From positions 1 to 64,000 of the forward strand of contig JBDTSP010000018.1 in NCBI GenBank assembly GCA_039931065.1: a DNA stretch of 64,000 nucleotides. Reading direction: 5' to 3'. Below the pieces are notes generated by a model. The model was not told the origin of the DNA. It worked only from the letters and a program-made list of their open reading frames with translations, and made no database searches. A program made the translations under genes and the position numbers. Positions 50,303 to 58,572 of this stretch are shown one piece after another. Every line of letters starts with the position of its first letter. Positions within the stretch are counted from its first letter, which is position 1. Source of the DNA: CADEED01 sp039931065 (GTDB lineage: Bacteria > Pseudomonadota > Gammaproteobacteria > Steroidobacterales > Steroidobacteraceae).

Positions 50303-51406
50303 TCAGCCGTGCCAGCGGCGCACGGACTCACACACCCGGGCGACGTCTGCCGCGGCCAAATGTTCGCCGATGGGAAGGCTGAGCAACTCTGCGTCCATCT
50401 TGTTAGCCACCATCGGCTCGTGCGCCTGACCTAGATAGCTGTAAGCAATGAGCTTCGGCAGCGCGATAGGATAGTGAATGCCGGTCTGAATGCCGTCCGC
50501 CTCAAGGTGGGCGGCCAGCGCGGCGCGCTCGGGCACACGAATCACGAACAGGTGATACGCATGCCGGACCGCCGGCAACATGCCCAGCAACGTGATGCGC
50601 GACAAGCCCGCGAGCCCCTTACGATAGGCGGCGGCGACTGCATTGCGCGCATCGACCCATTTGTCGAGATGCTGCAGCTTCACGTCCAGGATAGCCGCCT
50701 GCAATCCGTCGAGGCGGCTGTTGCGGCCTTCGAACTCGTGATCGTATTTGCTGATGCGGCCGTGGTTGGCAATCATCCGGCAACGTTTCGCCAGGGCCTC
50801 GTCGTTCGTCACGAGCGCGCCACCATCGCCATACGCGCCGAGGTTCTTGCCCGGATAGAAACTGAAGCTGCCGACGTCGCCGAACGTGCCGACGCGTTTG
50901 CCTTGATATTCGGCACCGTGCGCCTGTGCGCAGTCTTCGATCACCCGCAGATTGCGCCGGCGCGCCAGCGCAACCAGCGGAACGATATCGCAAGGTTGAC
51001 CGTACAGATGCACGGCCATTATCGCCGCGGTGCGCGGCGTGATGCGCCGCTCGACATCCGCCAGGTCGAGATTGCAGGTGGCCGCATCGATGTCGGCAAA
51101 CACCACGCGCAACCCCGAGCGCGTCACGGCCTCGGAACTCGCGATGAACGAATTTGCCGGGACGATCACTTCGCCGCCGGCCGGTAGTTTGAGCGCTTCG
51201 AGCGCGATCTCGAGGCTGTCGGTGCCATTGCCGACGGCGACGCAATACGCCGCCTGCTGGAATTTCGCGAAATTCGCCTCGAACCGCGCCAGGTGCGGGC
51301 CACCCACGAACGCGCAATCGCTCAGCACCGTTTCGATGGCCGCGTCGATCTCCCGCTTGATGCCGAGATACTGCGCGCGTAGATCGAGAAATTTTACTGC
51401 TGCCAT
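50303..51406 (-). CDS. wbpE: PLP-dependent sugar aminotransferase, WbpE-like
   Basis: A 367-residue DegT/DnrJ/EryC1/StrS aminotransferase. FLDLRAQYLGIKREID, GNGTDSLEIAL, EDCAQAHGA and SFSFYPGKNLGAYGDGG (Lys187 binds PLP) are seen. Next to WbpB- and WbpD-like genes it should transfer an amino group to C3 of UDP-3-keto-GlcNAcA. One base overlaps the acetyltransferase. Confidence 0.9.
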   Translation of the reverse strand: MAAVKFLDLRAQYLGIKREIDAAIETVLSDCAFVGGPHLARFEANFAKFQQAAYCVAVGNGTDSLEIALEALKLPAGGEVIVPANSFIASSEAVTRSGLRVVFADIDAATCNLDLADVERRITPRTAAIMAVHLYGQPCDIVPLVALARRRNLRVIEDCAQAHGAEYQGKRVGTFGDVGSFSFYPGKNLGAYGDGGALVTNDEALAKRCRMIANHGRISKYDHEFEGRNSRLDGLQAAILDVKLQHLDKWVDARNAVAAAYRKGLAGLSRITLLGMLPAVRHAYHLFVIRVPERAALAAHLEADGIQTGIHYPIALPKLIAYSYLGQAHEPMVANKMDAELLSLPIGEHLAAADVARVCESVRRWHG

Positions 51407-51864
51407 CAGCGTTTCCTTTTCGCCGGATTGCCGGCATAGATGCCGGGCTCAATGATGTCCTTGGTCACGACGGAGCCCGCGCCGATCACGACGTTGTCGC
51501 AGATCGTCACTGGCAGGATCGTCGCGTTGGAGCCGATCGATACGTGGTTGCCGACCCGCGTGGGTTTCCACAACGCCTGGTTGCCGCGCGCCGGCCCGCC
51601 GGTCGCGTACGTGTCGTTGATGAAGACGACGGAGTGTGCGATGACGCAGTCACTGCCGATCGACACGAGCTCGCAGACGAACGAATGGGATTGAACCCGC
51701 GTGCGCGCGCCGATGGTCACGCTGCCCTGGATCTCGACGAACGGCCCGATGAAACAATCGTCGCCGATCGCGCATTTGTAGAGATTCGCGGGCTCCACCA
51801 CGGTGACGCGCTCGCCGAACGCCACGTTCACTATCCCGACGGAGCGCAGTTTGGGCTCAGCCAC
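51406..51864 (-). CDS. wbpD: Hexapeptide-repeat N-acetyltransferase, WbpD-like
   Basis: A 152-residue left-handed beta-helix acyltransferase with many [LIV]-G-x-x-x-x repeats (YKCAIGDDCFIGPFVEIQG, VTIGARTRVQS, VSIGSNATILP, VVIGAGSVVTKDI). Ends with GIYAGNPAKRKR, usual in sugar N-acetyltransferases. It should acetylate the C3 amine made by WbpE with acetyl-CoA. It overlaps WbpB by eight bases. Confidence 0.9.
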   Translation of the reverse strand: MAEPKLRSVGIVNVAFGERVTVVEPANLYKCAIGDDCFIGPFVEIQGSVTIGARTRVQSHSFVCELVSIGSDCVIAHSVVFINDTYATGGPARGNQALWKPTRVGNHVSIGSNATILPVTICDNVVIGAGSVVTKDIIEPGIYAGNPAKRKR

Positions 51865-52921
51865 TGCGCATCCCCAGCCGGCAACGCGACGGCGTGAAGC
51901 GCATCTGCACCTGGCGGCCCGTCTCGATGGATTCGTAGATCGCCGAGATGAGTTCCAGGCTGCGCCGCCCTTCCAGTCCGTCCACGAGCTGCTTGCGCTC
52001 GTTGAGGATGCAGTCTACAACGTGGTCGTAATATGCCTGGTGACCGAAGCCGTACACATTGGGCGGATTCACGGAAAACTTCTGCATCACGTCCGCGTCG
52101 CCTGGCTCGGCCTTCGCGAAGGCCCAGGTCTCCATCTTGTTCATGGCGAACCCCCCCACTACCACGGTGCCGCCTTCGCCGAGGATCGAGAGCGAACCCT
52201 CGAGATCCTTCGGTCGCGTCGCCGTCGTGGCTTCAATCACGCCGAGCGCGCCGCTCGCGAATTTCAGCGTCACGACCGCGGTGTCTTCTGCCTCGATGTT
52301 CACGAGCGCCGTGCGGCTCAAGGCGAACACGCTTTCAACGTCGCCCATCATCCATTCAAGCATGTCGACGTGGTGGCTCGCCTGGTTAGTCAACACACCG
52401 CCGTCGAGCGCCCAGGTCCCGCGCCAGGAGTCCTGGTCGTAATAGTCCTGACCTCGGCACCAGCGCACGCGCACCGTGCCCATCACGAGCCGGCCGAAGC
52501 GGCCCGCATCTAGTGCCTCGCGCGCCTTCACGATCGGCACGTTGAAGCGGTTCTGCTTGATGACGAACAACTTCGCCCCCGCGCGGTCGCAGGCGGCGAT
52601 CATCTTGTCCGCGTCCGCCAGCGTCAGGGCCATCGGCTTTTCGACGAGGATGTGTTTTCCATACGGCGCGAGTTCGATGACGTGTTCGGCGTGCAGGCCG
52701 CTTTCTGTCAACACCACCACCGCATCGATCGCGGCCGTGCGCATCATCTCGTGCATGTCCGAAAAATGGGGAACGGAGAAACGCTTGCCGATCGCTTCGG
52801 CTCGCGCCGCGACGCGATCGCATACGGCCGCGAGGGTCGCGCCCTTGATCTGCCCCTCGGCTAACAATTCCGAATGGCGCTTCGCGATGCGCCCGCATCC
52901 GAGCAGTGCGAACTTCAGCAA
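51857..52921 (-). CDS. wbpB: Gfo/Idh/MocA oxidoreductase, WbpB-like UDP-GlcNAcA 3-dehydrogenase
   Basis: A 354-residue NAD-dependent oxidoreductase. FALLGCGRIAKRHSELL is the cofactor site, VLVEKPMALT (seen as ILVEKPMALT) the conserved EKP motif, and ALDGGVLTNQASHHVDML the catalytic region. With WbpD and WbpE it forms the set for UDP-2,3-diacetamido-2,3-dideoxy-glucuronate. The UDP-GlcNAc 6-dehydrogenase (WbpA) that should precede it is not seen here. The start is TTG at 52921, with AAGGAG seven bases before it. It heads the leftward operon. Confidence 0.9.
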   Translation of the reverse strand: MLKFALLGCGRIAKRHSELLAEGQIKGATLAAVCDRVAARAEAIGKRFSVPHFSDMHEMMRTAAIDAVVVLTESGLHAEHVIELAPYGKHILVEKPMALTLADADKMIAACDRAGAKLFVIKQNRFNVPIVKAREALDAGRFGRLVMGTVRVRWCRGQDYYDQDSWRGTWALDGGVLTNQASHHVDMLEWMMGDVESVFALSRTALVNIEAEDTAVVTLKFASGALGVIEATTATRPKDLEGSLSILGEGGTVVVGGFAMNKMETWAFAKAEPGDADVMQKFSVNPPNVYGFGHQAYYDHVVDCILNERKQLVDGLEGRRSLELISAIYESIETGRQVQMRFTPSRCRLGMRSG

Positions 52922-52934
52922 GTCCTGGCTCCTT

Positions 52935-53387
52935 CAATGGGCGCGCTGCGCCCGGAATGGATGGTCACGTCTGTAACCATGTAGTTGTCAGCGGACGGTT
53001 GCGCAGGTTCTGACCCGCTGTCGCTGCCGAAGCGACCATGCCACGGCGAAATCCGTCGCGTCTTCATGAAAATTGTATACGAGTTGGGGGTGTAGCGACG
53101 GCGCCATTTCCACCAGTGGATCGAGCTGAAAAATGCCGAGAATCGCGGGTGCCGACGAGAGGTAGTTCGGCGACGTCTTCCCCAAGCGCAGAGATGGCTC
53201 GTCTTGCGCACGTCACCCGGGCACGTCCACGACGAAATTGCCGGGAATCCGCCCGTTGTCCACCACGACTCCCATCACTTCCTCCGGCAGGAAGCGAAGG
53301 CCGGCGAAGCTGGCACTATAATGGACGCCCCAGCAGCCCCTCGAGACGCTCGTCCTTCGTGAAAGAACACCCACTCGCAAGGCCAGC
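52935..53387. other. Divergent gap between wbpB and wzx, with possible gene remnants
   Basis: About 450 bases between two divergently transcribed genes. On the minus strand two protein-like stretches appear in different frames: SFAGLRFLPEEVMGVVVDNG and on to a stop near 53220, then NYLSSAPAILGIFQLDPL and VYNFHEDATDFAVAWSL to a stop at 52988. No intact gene can be drawn and I recognise no family, so a decayed gene is possible. TATAAT at 53317-53322 could serve wzx. TATACAAT (minus strand, about 53070-53077) could serve the wbpB operon, giving a leader of roughly 140 bases. Confidence 0.4.
53317..53322 (+). promoter_or_regulatory. Possible -10 box (TATAAT) of the wzx promoter
   Basis: A perfect TATAAT stands 66 bases before the wzx start in GC-rich DNA. 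No good -35 hexamer is found at 16-18 bases upstream, so an activator or an extended -10 element may be needed. Confidence 0.3.
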
Positions 53388-54893
53388 GTGACGATGAACT
53401 GGAAGTGGAACTTCGTAATCAACGTCCTGGGCAAGGGCGGCGCGGTTCTCGTTGCCTTTCTCTTCACCCCCGTCTTCGTGCGGATGATGGGGCTCGAGGC
53501 CTATTCCCTCGTCGCCTTGTTCATAACGTTCCTGAGCCTGACATTCGTGCTCGACTTCGCCTTGGGCGCGACAATGACCCGGGAGCTGGCGCGTTACTCG
53601 GTCGAGCCCGGCAAGGGAAACGAGGCGCGCGACCTGGCACGCAGCCTGGAACATCTCTACTTGTGGGTCGGAATCGCGATCGCAGCCCTGGGCTATTTCG
53701 CCGCGCCCTGGATCACGACGCACTGGCTGAATCTGCAGGCGCTTTCGTACGACTCGGTGCGCAACTCGGTGAGTCTGATGGCCATCGCCATCGGTCTGCA
53801 GGTGCCGCTCGGAATGTACGTGGGCGGCATGTACGGACTCGATCGTCAGCCGACGTTGAACCTCGCTCAATTCCTGCTCAGCGTGCTGCGATATGGTGGC
53901 GCCGTCGTTGCGATGTTGCTGTTCGGCGCGACCGCCGAAGTGTTCTTCTCCTGGCAGCTTGGCTTCTCGGCGCTGCAAACGCTGACCATGCGCACGCTGC
54001 TGTGGCGAAATCTTCCGCGCGGCGATCGAGGTGCGCGCTTCAGCGTAGAGGCGCTTCGAGGCACGTTGCATTTCACGTCGCGCGTCGCCGGCACTGCGGT
54101 GGCGAGTCTTATCCTGAACCAGCTCGACAGGATCGTCCTGAGCCGCCTGATGCCGCTTACGGTACTCGGCAGTTATCAGATCGGTGGCCAGCTCGGTAAC
54201 GCCACCCGGCTGCTGTCCACGCTGGTCGAGTCGGTGGTCATGCCGCGTATGGTCGTTCATGCGACCCGCGGCGATAATTCCGGGCTGCGCGAGCTCTATC
54301 ATGAGTCCTGCCAGATGGTGGCTCTCATCACGCTGCCCATGGCGGCCGCGGTGGTGTTTTTCAGCGAACCCCTCATCGCGCTTTGGATAGGCGATGCGAA
54401 TATCGCCGCCGCAGCCGCCCTACCCGCTTCGCTCCTGACGCTGGGATCGGCGCTCAACGCGCTCGTGAGGGTGCCCGCCGGCCTCACCCTCGCCAAGGGC
54501 TGGGCGGCATTCGGACTGTGGGAGAGCATCATCTCCGGCATCCTGTTCGTGCCGCTGCTGATCGTCCTCATCCAATTCTATGGCGCGGTCGGAGCCGCGA
54601 GCGCCTGGGTGATCCTGAACGCGGGCTACGTTTTGATCGACACGCCGATCATTCACAAACGGATGTTGCCGGGAGAGATGAAGAGCTGGCTCGCCTGGAG
54701 TGCGATCACTCCCGTATTGATTGCGTTTGGGCTCTTCGGCGCGCTGCGGCTCGCGCTGCCGGTTTTCGCACCCCTGCAGGAGTTCCTGATTGTCGCGGCG
54801 GCCTGGGTGGTCGTGTCGATGGCCTGCGCACAGGCGATGCCGCACACTCGCGCGCTGCTCAATCGCACACTCTCATACCTGATTCGCCGCTGA
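53388..54893 (+). CDS. wzx: Wzx-type O-unit flippase (polysaccharide biosynthesis MATE-like transporter)
   Basis: A 501-residue inner-membrane protein with about twelve helices. FVINVLGKGGAVLVAFLFTPVFVRMMG is the usual opening, LDFALGATMTRELARY and LNQLDRIVLSRLMPLTVLGSYQIG are conserved Wzx-like segments, and the C-terminal half is strongly hydrophobic. It should flip lipid-linked O-units to the periplasm for Wzy. It is the only plus-strand gene in the sugar part of the locus apart from the VapB/VapC pair. AAGG lies just before the GTG at 53388; the ATG at 53394 is an alternative. It converges with the SDR at 54903, with tandem CGTCA units in the gap. Confidence 0.9.
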   Translation: MTMNWKWNFVINVLGKGGAVLVAFLFTPVFVRMMGLEAYSLVALFITFLSLTFVLDFALGATMTRELARYSVEPGKGNEARDLARSLEHLYLWVGIAIAALGYFAAPWITTHWLNLQALSYDSVRNSVSLMAIAIGLQVPLGMYVGGMYGLDRQPTLNLAQFLLSVLRYGGAVVAMLLFGATAEVFFSWQLGFSALQTLTMRTLLWRNLPRGDRGARFSVEALRGTLHFTSRVAGTAVASLILNQLDRIVLSRLMPLTVLGSYQIGGQLGNATRLLSTLVESVVMPRMVVHATRGDNSGLRELYHESCQMVALITLPMAAAVVFFSEPLIALWIGDANIAAAAALPASLLTLGSALNALVRVPAGLTLAKGWAAFGLWESIISGILFVPLLIVLIQFYGAVGAASAWVILNAGYVLIDTPIIHKRMLPGEMKSWLAWSAITPVLIAFGLFGALRLALPVFAPLQEFLIVAAAWVVVSMACAQAMPHTRALLNRTLSYLIRR

Positions 54894-54902
54894 CGCGTCA
54901 CG

Positions 54903-55871
54903 TCACGTCACGGCGCCGCGTCGGAACGCTTCGGCTGTCAGTCTGATGCCCTCGGCGAACGGAATGCGCGGCCGCCAGCCGCTGAACGCGACGTGCGCTG
55001 TAATGTCGACGGTGAAACTTCGCCTATCTATCGGGTGCGAACTTTTCGGCCATGGCACCGAACTGACCTGTACCCTGGTGAAACCCAGGCTCGCGACTAC
55101 ATCGGCGATCGTCTCGAACGCCTCGCGTAGCGTATGCGAACCGCCGCCAGCGATGACGTACGAGCGGCGGTCGGCCCGTGGCGCGGCGGGAGCCGCGAAC
55201 TGGAACGCCCGCAGCAGATCCGCGATGTAGACGTAGTCACGAACCAGATCTCCGTCACCGTAGTACGTGAGGTTCTGACCCGCCATCGCACGGGCGATGA
55301 GCTTGTTGACGACGCCGCGCTCCGGAGCCGACTTGGCGGCGCCAGGTCCGTACACATTCGCGATGCGCAGTGTGACGCCCGCGACTGCGCCCATCGAGGT
55401 GTACACCCCGACGAGTTGCTCCGCGGCGAGCTTGTTGGCGTCGTACACGGTGATCGGCAGATCCGCTTGCCCGGCGGGAATGGGCACCGACGTCGTCAAC
55501 CCGATCTGGGTCGCGGTACCTGCGTAGACAAAAGCGGGCTTGTGACTTTCGTCAGCGCATGCCTTGAGCAACGCGACGGTGCTCTCCACGTTCTCGCGCA
55601 AGTCGGCGAGTGGATCGGCCCATGACTGCGGCACGCTCGTCTGCGCCGCTAGGTGGAACACAGCATCCGCTCCGGCTACCAACCGTCGGCAGAAGGAGGC
55701 GTCGATGAGCGAGCCCACCCATGCAGCGTCTGCCTCCGATCGCCCGCGTGTCGCGCGACGCACCGTTGCGCCCGCCTGTTCGAGCAGCGCACTGAGGCCC
55801 GTGCCCAGATAACCATACGCACCGGTGATGGCGATGGTGCGGCCCCGGTACCACGCTTCTGGATCGTTCAT
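54903..55871 (-). CDS. NAD-dependent epimerase/dehydratase family SDR
   Basis: A 322-residue extended SDR. IAITGAYGYLGTGLSALL is the cofactor site, FHLAAQTSVPQSW follows, and VYDANKLAAE gives YxxxK. RIANVYGPGAAKS and DGDLVRDYVYIADLLRAF are typical of nucleotide-sugar epimerases and reductases. The substrate is not clear; with the dTDP-sugar genes upstream it may be the 4-ketoreductase or a 4-epimerase. Confidence 0.8.
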   Translation of the reverse strand: MNDPEAWYRGRTIAITGAYGYLGTGLSALLEQAGATVRRATRGRSEADAAWVGSLIDASFCRRLVAGADAVFHLAAQTSVPQSWADPLADLRENVESTVALLKACADESHKPAFVYAGTATQIGLTTSVPIPAGQADLPITVYDANKLAAEQLVGVYTSMGAVAGVTLRIANVYGPGAAKSAPERGVVNKLIARAMAGQNLTYYGDGDLVRDYVYIADLLRAFQFAAPAAPRADRRSYVIAGGGSHTLREAFETIADVVASLGFTRVQVSSVPWPKSSHPIDRRSFTVDITAHVAFSGWRPRIPFAEGIRLTAEAFRRGAVT

Positions 55872-55899
55872 GGCTTCGAGTTCATGCGCGCAGCGCGTT

Positions 55900-56520
55900 T
55901 CAGCGCTTGATCACTTCCGCGTTCAGCATCGGATCTCGGTCGCCTTTCCACAGGAATTTTTCGAGCTTCTGCACGTCGAAGCCGAGCTTTTTGCACATCG
56001 CGCGGATCTTGCCGTCCGAATAGCAGTTCCGGTGGTACTGGCCTTCGCCGTTCTGACTGCCATAGATGGTCGCCGTGATGTAGCCCCAGCGATTGTCGGT
56101 CTTGTACGTGTAGGTACCGAACCAGTGCTGTTTGGCGATCGCTTCGTCGTCCATCCGGTAGAAATCCTGCCAGTCGTCTTTCGCGGCCAGCCAGTTCCGG
56201 CATACCTGCTCGAAGTCGGGCACGCTGAATCGAAACACTCCACCCGGCTTCAGCACGCGCTTCACCTCGTGGAGGAAACGCGGCTCGTCGAGGAACGGCA
56301 AATGCTCGAGCAAACCATCGGCGCGTACTTCGTCGACGGTGTTCGGTTGGTAGGGCAGATTGAAGATGTCGTAGTTGACCAGCCGAATTTCGTCGGAAAA
56401 AGTCTGATGCGGATAACGACGACGCAACGACGCGAGGTCGTCCATGTCGACGTTAAGGTACTCGAGCAGCGGACGTCCGCCGCAGCCGATGTTGAGTCGA
56501 ATATTTTCAGGACCGCTCAT
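55900..56520 (-). CDS. SAM-dependent methyltransferase (type 11-like)
   Basis: A 206-residue class I methyltransferase. LNIGCGGRPLLEYLNVDMDD is the SAM-binding start, VRADGLLEHLPFLDEPRFLHEVKRVLKPGGVFRFSVPD the central part, and a C-terminal section with YSDGKIRAMCKKLGFD. It is likely to methylate a sugar of the polysaccharide (O-methylation or chain-end). Start at 56520 with GGAGAG before it; it overlaps the glycosyltransferase stop by 14 bases. Confidence 0.8.
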   Translation of the reverse strand: MSGPENIRLNIGCGGRPLLEYLNVDMDDLASLRRRYPHQTFSDEIRLVNYDIFNLPYQPNTVDEVRADGLLEHLPFLDEPRFLHEVKRVLKPGGVFRFSVPDFEQVCRNWLAAKDDWQDFYRMDDEAIAKQHWFGTYTYKTDNRWGYITATIYGSQNGEGQYHRNCYSDGKIRAMCKKLGFDVQKLEKFLWKGDRDPMLNAEVIKR

Positions 56521-57472
56521 GCGGCTCTCCTTTGGGGGAAGACACGAATTTGTAGACGAGCGCGCGCACCTTCTGCAGAAACCGATCAGGCAGCGCACGG
56601 CGCAGAAACGACCCCAGGGCGGGCCGCAGTGACTGGAACAGGATTGCTTCGAGGAATATCACCGGCACCGCAAGCTTCGCGCGAAACGAGAGTTCCGGGC
56701 GGCGCAGCGCGTGCACGAGAAAGCTGCACGCCGATTTGAAACGTGACCATGGTCGGCGCGCCAGGGGCACATATCCATCGTCCGGGTAACGCTCTTCCCA
56801 ACTCGCGCGAAAACGATGGCGCGTGTAGAGCACGTCGTCGACGGTGGTGAGACCACCCAGGAGCACCAGCATCAGAACGATCTGCAATTCGACGTACCAA
56901 AACGTCGGATTGTCCGGAAAGGTCGCACGGAAATGTTTGCTGCGTGCGACGCAGGCGAAGAACGAGTTGTAGAGGCTGGCAGCGGTGCCATCCGACAAAA
57001 CGCCGTTGAGGATTCGGGTCGCAAGTGCGACTGGATGCCCGACGCCAATCCGATGAAGCTCGGAGTACCGAAAAATGGTGGACTCGCCGTCATCGAACAG
57101 CGAATTGACCGACGACAACGCGGCCGACGCCCGCGGATTCGCTTCCAGCGCGGCGACCATCCTGCTCAGGAAATCAGGCGCCCAGGTATCGTCCGGGCCT
57201 CCGAGCAGAAAGTACTCCCCTTCGATGAAGCGGTCGGCGCTGGCGAAATTCTTCACGAGTCCGAAGTTATGGGGGTTCTTGAACGAGCGGATCAGCGGAT
57301 ATCTCGCTGCGAATTGCTCGGCAATGGCCACGGAATCGTCCGTCGAACAGTCGTCAACGGCGACGACATGGTAGTTAGGATAGTCCTGCGCGGCGATGCT
57401 CTCGAGCGAGCGCGCGAGCGTATTCGAATTGTTGTAGGTCAGCATGACGACACTGACGCGCGGGGCTGCCAT
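56507..57472 (-). CDS. Glycosyltransferase family 2
   Basis: A 321-residue GT-A enzyme. VSVVMLTYNNSNTLARSLESIAAQDYPNYHVVAVDDCSTDDS is the family opening (VAVDDCSTD is the donor site), then FLLGGPDDTWAPDFL takes the place of the DxD region. The C-terminal half has hydrophobic and basic stretches (RFKSACSFLVHAL, KLAVPVIFLEAILFQSL) suggesting membrane contact. Acceptor and donor are unknown. Confidence 0.85.
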   Translation of the reverse strand: MAAPRVSVVMLTYNNSNTLARSLESIAAQDYPNYHVVAVDDCSTDDSVAIAEQFAARYPLIRSFKNPHNFGLVKNFASADRFIEGEYFLLGGPDDTWAPDFLSRMVAALEANPRASAALSSVNSLFDDGESTIFRYSELHRIGVGHPVALATRILNGVLSDGTAASLYNSFFACVARSKHFRATFPDNPTFWYVELQIVLMLVLLGGLTTVDDVLYTRHRFRASWEERYPDDGYVPLARRPWSRFKSACSFLVHALRRPELSFRAKLAVPVIFLEAILFQSLRPALGSFLRRALPDRFLQKVRALVYKFVSSPKGEPHERS

Positions 57473-57476
57473 CAGG

Positions 57477-58565
57477 TCACTCCGTCCAGCCGTAATGGGT
57501 GTTGACCCACTTGCGGTATTCGCCGCTCTGGATCGGGCGCCACCACTCTTCACGGCGCAGATACCAGTCGACTGTCGCCGCGAGGCCGTCTTCAAACCCG
57601 CGAGCGGGGCGGAAGCCGAGTTCGCCCGAGATTTTTCGTGTATCGACCGCATAACGCCGGTCGTGACCGGGCCGGTCTTTCACGAAAGTGATGAGGTCGC
57701 GTGGATTCGCCGCCGCGCGCGGGAAACGCGCGCGCAGCGTGGCATCGCCGGACAGCCGCGCGCCAACGACATCGCACAACCTTCCAACCAGTTCGAGATT
57801 CGCGATCTCGTTCTCACCGCCGATGTTGTAAGTCTCCCCGGTACGACCCCGCTCCAGGATCGCGTCGATGCCGGCGCAGTGATCGTCGACGAACAACCAG
57901 TCGCGTACGTTCGAACCGTCGCCGTAAACCGGCAACGGTTTGCCTTCCAGCGCGTTCAGCAGCATCAACGGGATGAGCTTCTCGGGAAACTGATAAGGGC
58001 CGTAGTTGTTCGAACAATTGCTGATCGTGATCGGCAATCCGTAGGTATTGGCGTACGCGCGCACCAGCATGTCGCTGGAGGCCTTACTGGCGGCGTACGG
58101 GGAGCGCGGCGCATAAGGCGTTGCTTCGGTGAACCCGGGTGCGTGCGCGTCCAGATCGCCGTATACCTCGTCCGTTGACACATGGTGAAAGCGCCGCCCC
58201 TCGCACTGATTTTCCCACGCGCGGCGCGCCGCCATCAGCAGGACATGTGTGCCCTGGACGTTGGTGCGAATGAAGGCACCCGGCTCGACGATCGAGCGAT
58301 CGACGTGACTTTCGGCGGCCAGATGAATCACCGTGTCAAAGCCGTGCTTCGCGAACAACGCATCGACGGCCGCCACATCGCAGATATCGGCTTGCGCGAA
58401 AGTTACCGCTTGTTTATCGACCAACTGCGCGATGCTCGACAGGTTGCCCGCGTACGTCAGCGAATCGAGCACGACGACCTTGTGCTCCGGATGCCGCTGC
58501 GACCAGTAGTGAACGAAGTTGGCGCCGATGAAGCCGGCGCCGCCGGTGATGAGGATGCTCTCCAT
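57477..58565 (-). CDS. rmlB: dTDP-glucose 4,6-dehydratase
   Basis: A 362-residue SDR. ILITGGAGFIGANFVHYW, DSLTYAGNLSSI, HLAAESHVDRSI, HVSTDEVYGDL and SPYAASKASSDMLV (YxxxK) make the identification secure, followed by CSNNYGPYQFPEKLIPL and VRDWLFVDDHC. It forms dTDP-4-keto-6-deoxyglucose from the product of RmlA (cut off at the window end). Confidence 0.97.
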   Translation of the reverse strand: MESILITGGAGFIGANFVHYWSQRHPEHKVVVLDSLTYAGNLSSIAQLVDKQAVTFAQADICDVAAVDALFAKHGFDTVIHLAAESHVDRSIVEPGAFIRTNVQGTHVLLMAARRAWENQCEGRRFHHVSTDEVYGDLDAHAPGFTEATPYAPRSPYAASKASSDMLVRAYANTYGLPITISNCSNNYGPYQFPEKLIPLMLLNALEGKPLPVYGDGSNVRDWLFVDDHCAGIDAILERGRTGETYNIGGENEIANLELVGRLCDVVGARLSGDATLRARFPRAAANPRDLITFVKDRPGHDRRYAVDTRKISGELGFRPARGFEDGLAATVDWYLRREEWWRPIQSGEYRKWVNTHYGWTE

Positions 58566-58572
58566 TCAGGCG

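Noticed and set aside
52960..52980. Imperfect palindrome GGTCAC-GTCT-GTAACC before wbpB as an operator
   Set aside because: One mismatch and no second copy in the window; support too weak.
53316..54302. 328-codon minus-strand frame opposite wzx
   Set aside because: Wzx has membrane-helix structure and family motifs; the opposite frame shows none.
54894..54912. Tandem CGTCA units between wzx and the convergent SDR gene
   Set aside because: Only three units, partly coding; too short to call a functional repeat or terminator.
8535..57380. Recurring CCTAAC/GTTAGG hexamer (for example at 8535, 17219, 25375, 40571, 57371)
   Set aside because: About ten copies in 64 kb is not above what base composition predicts; most are Pro-Asn or Leu-Gly codon pairs.
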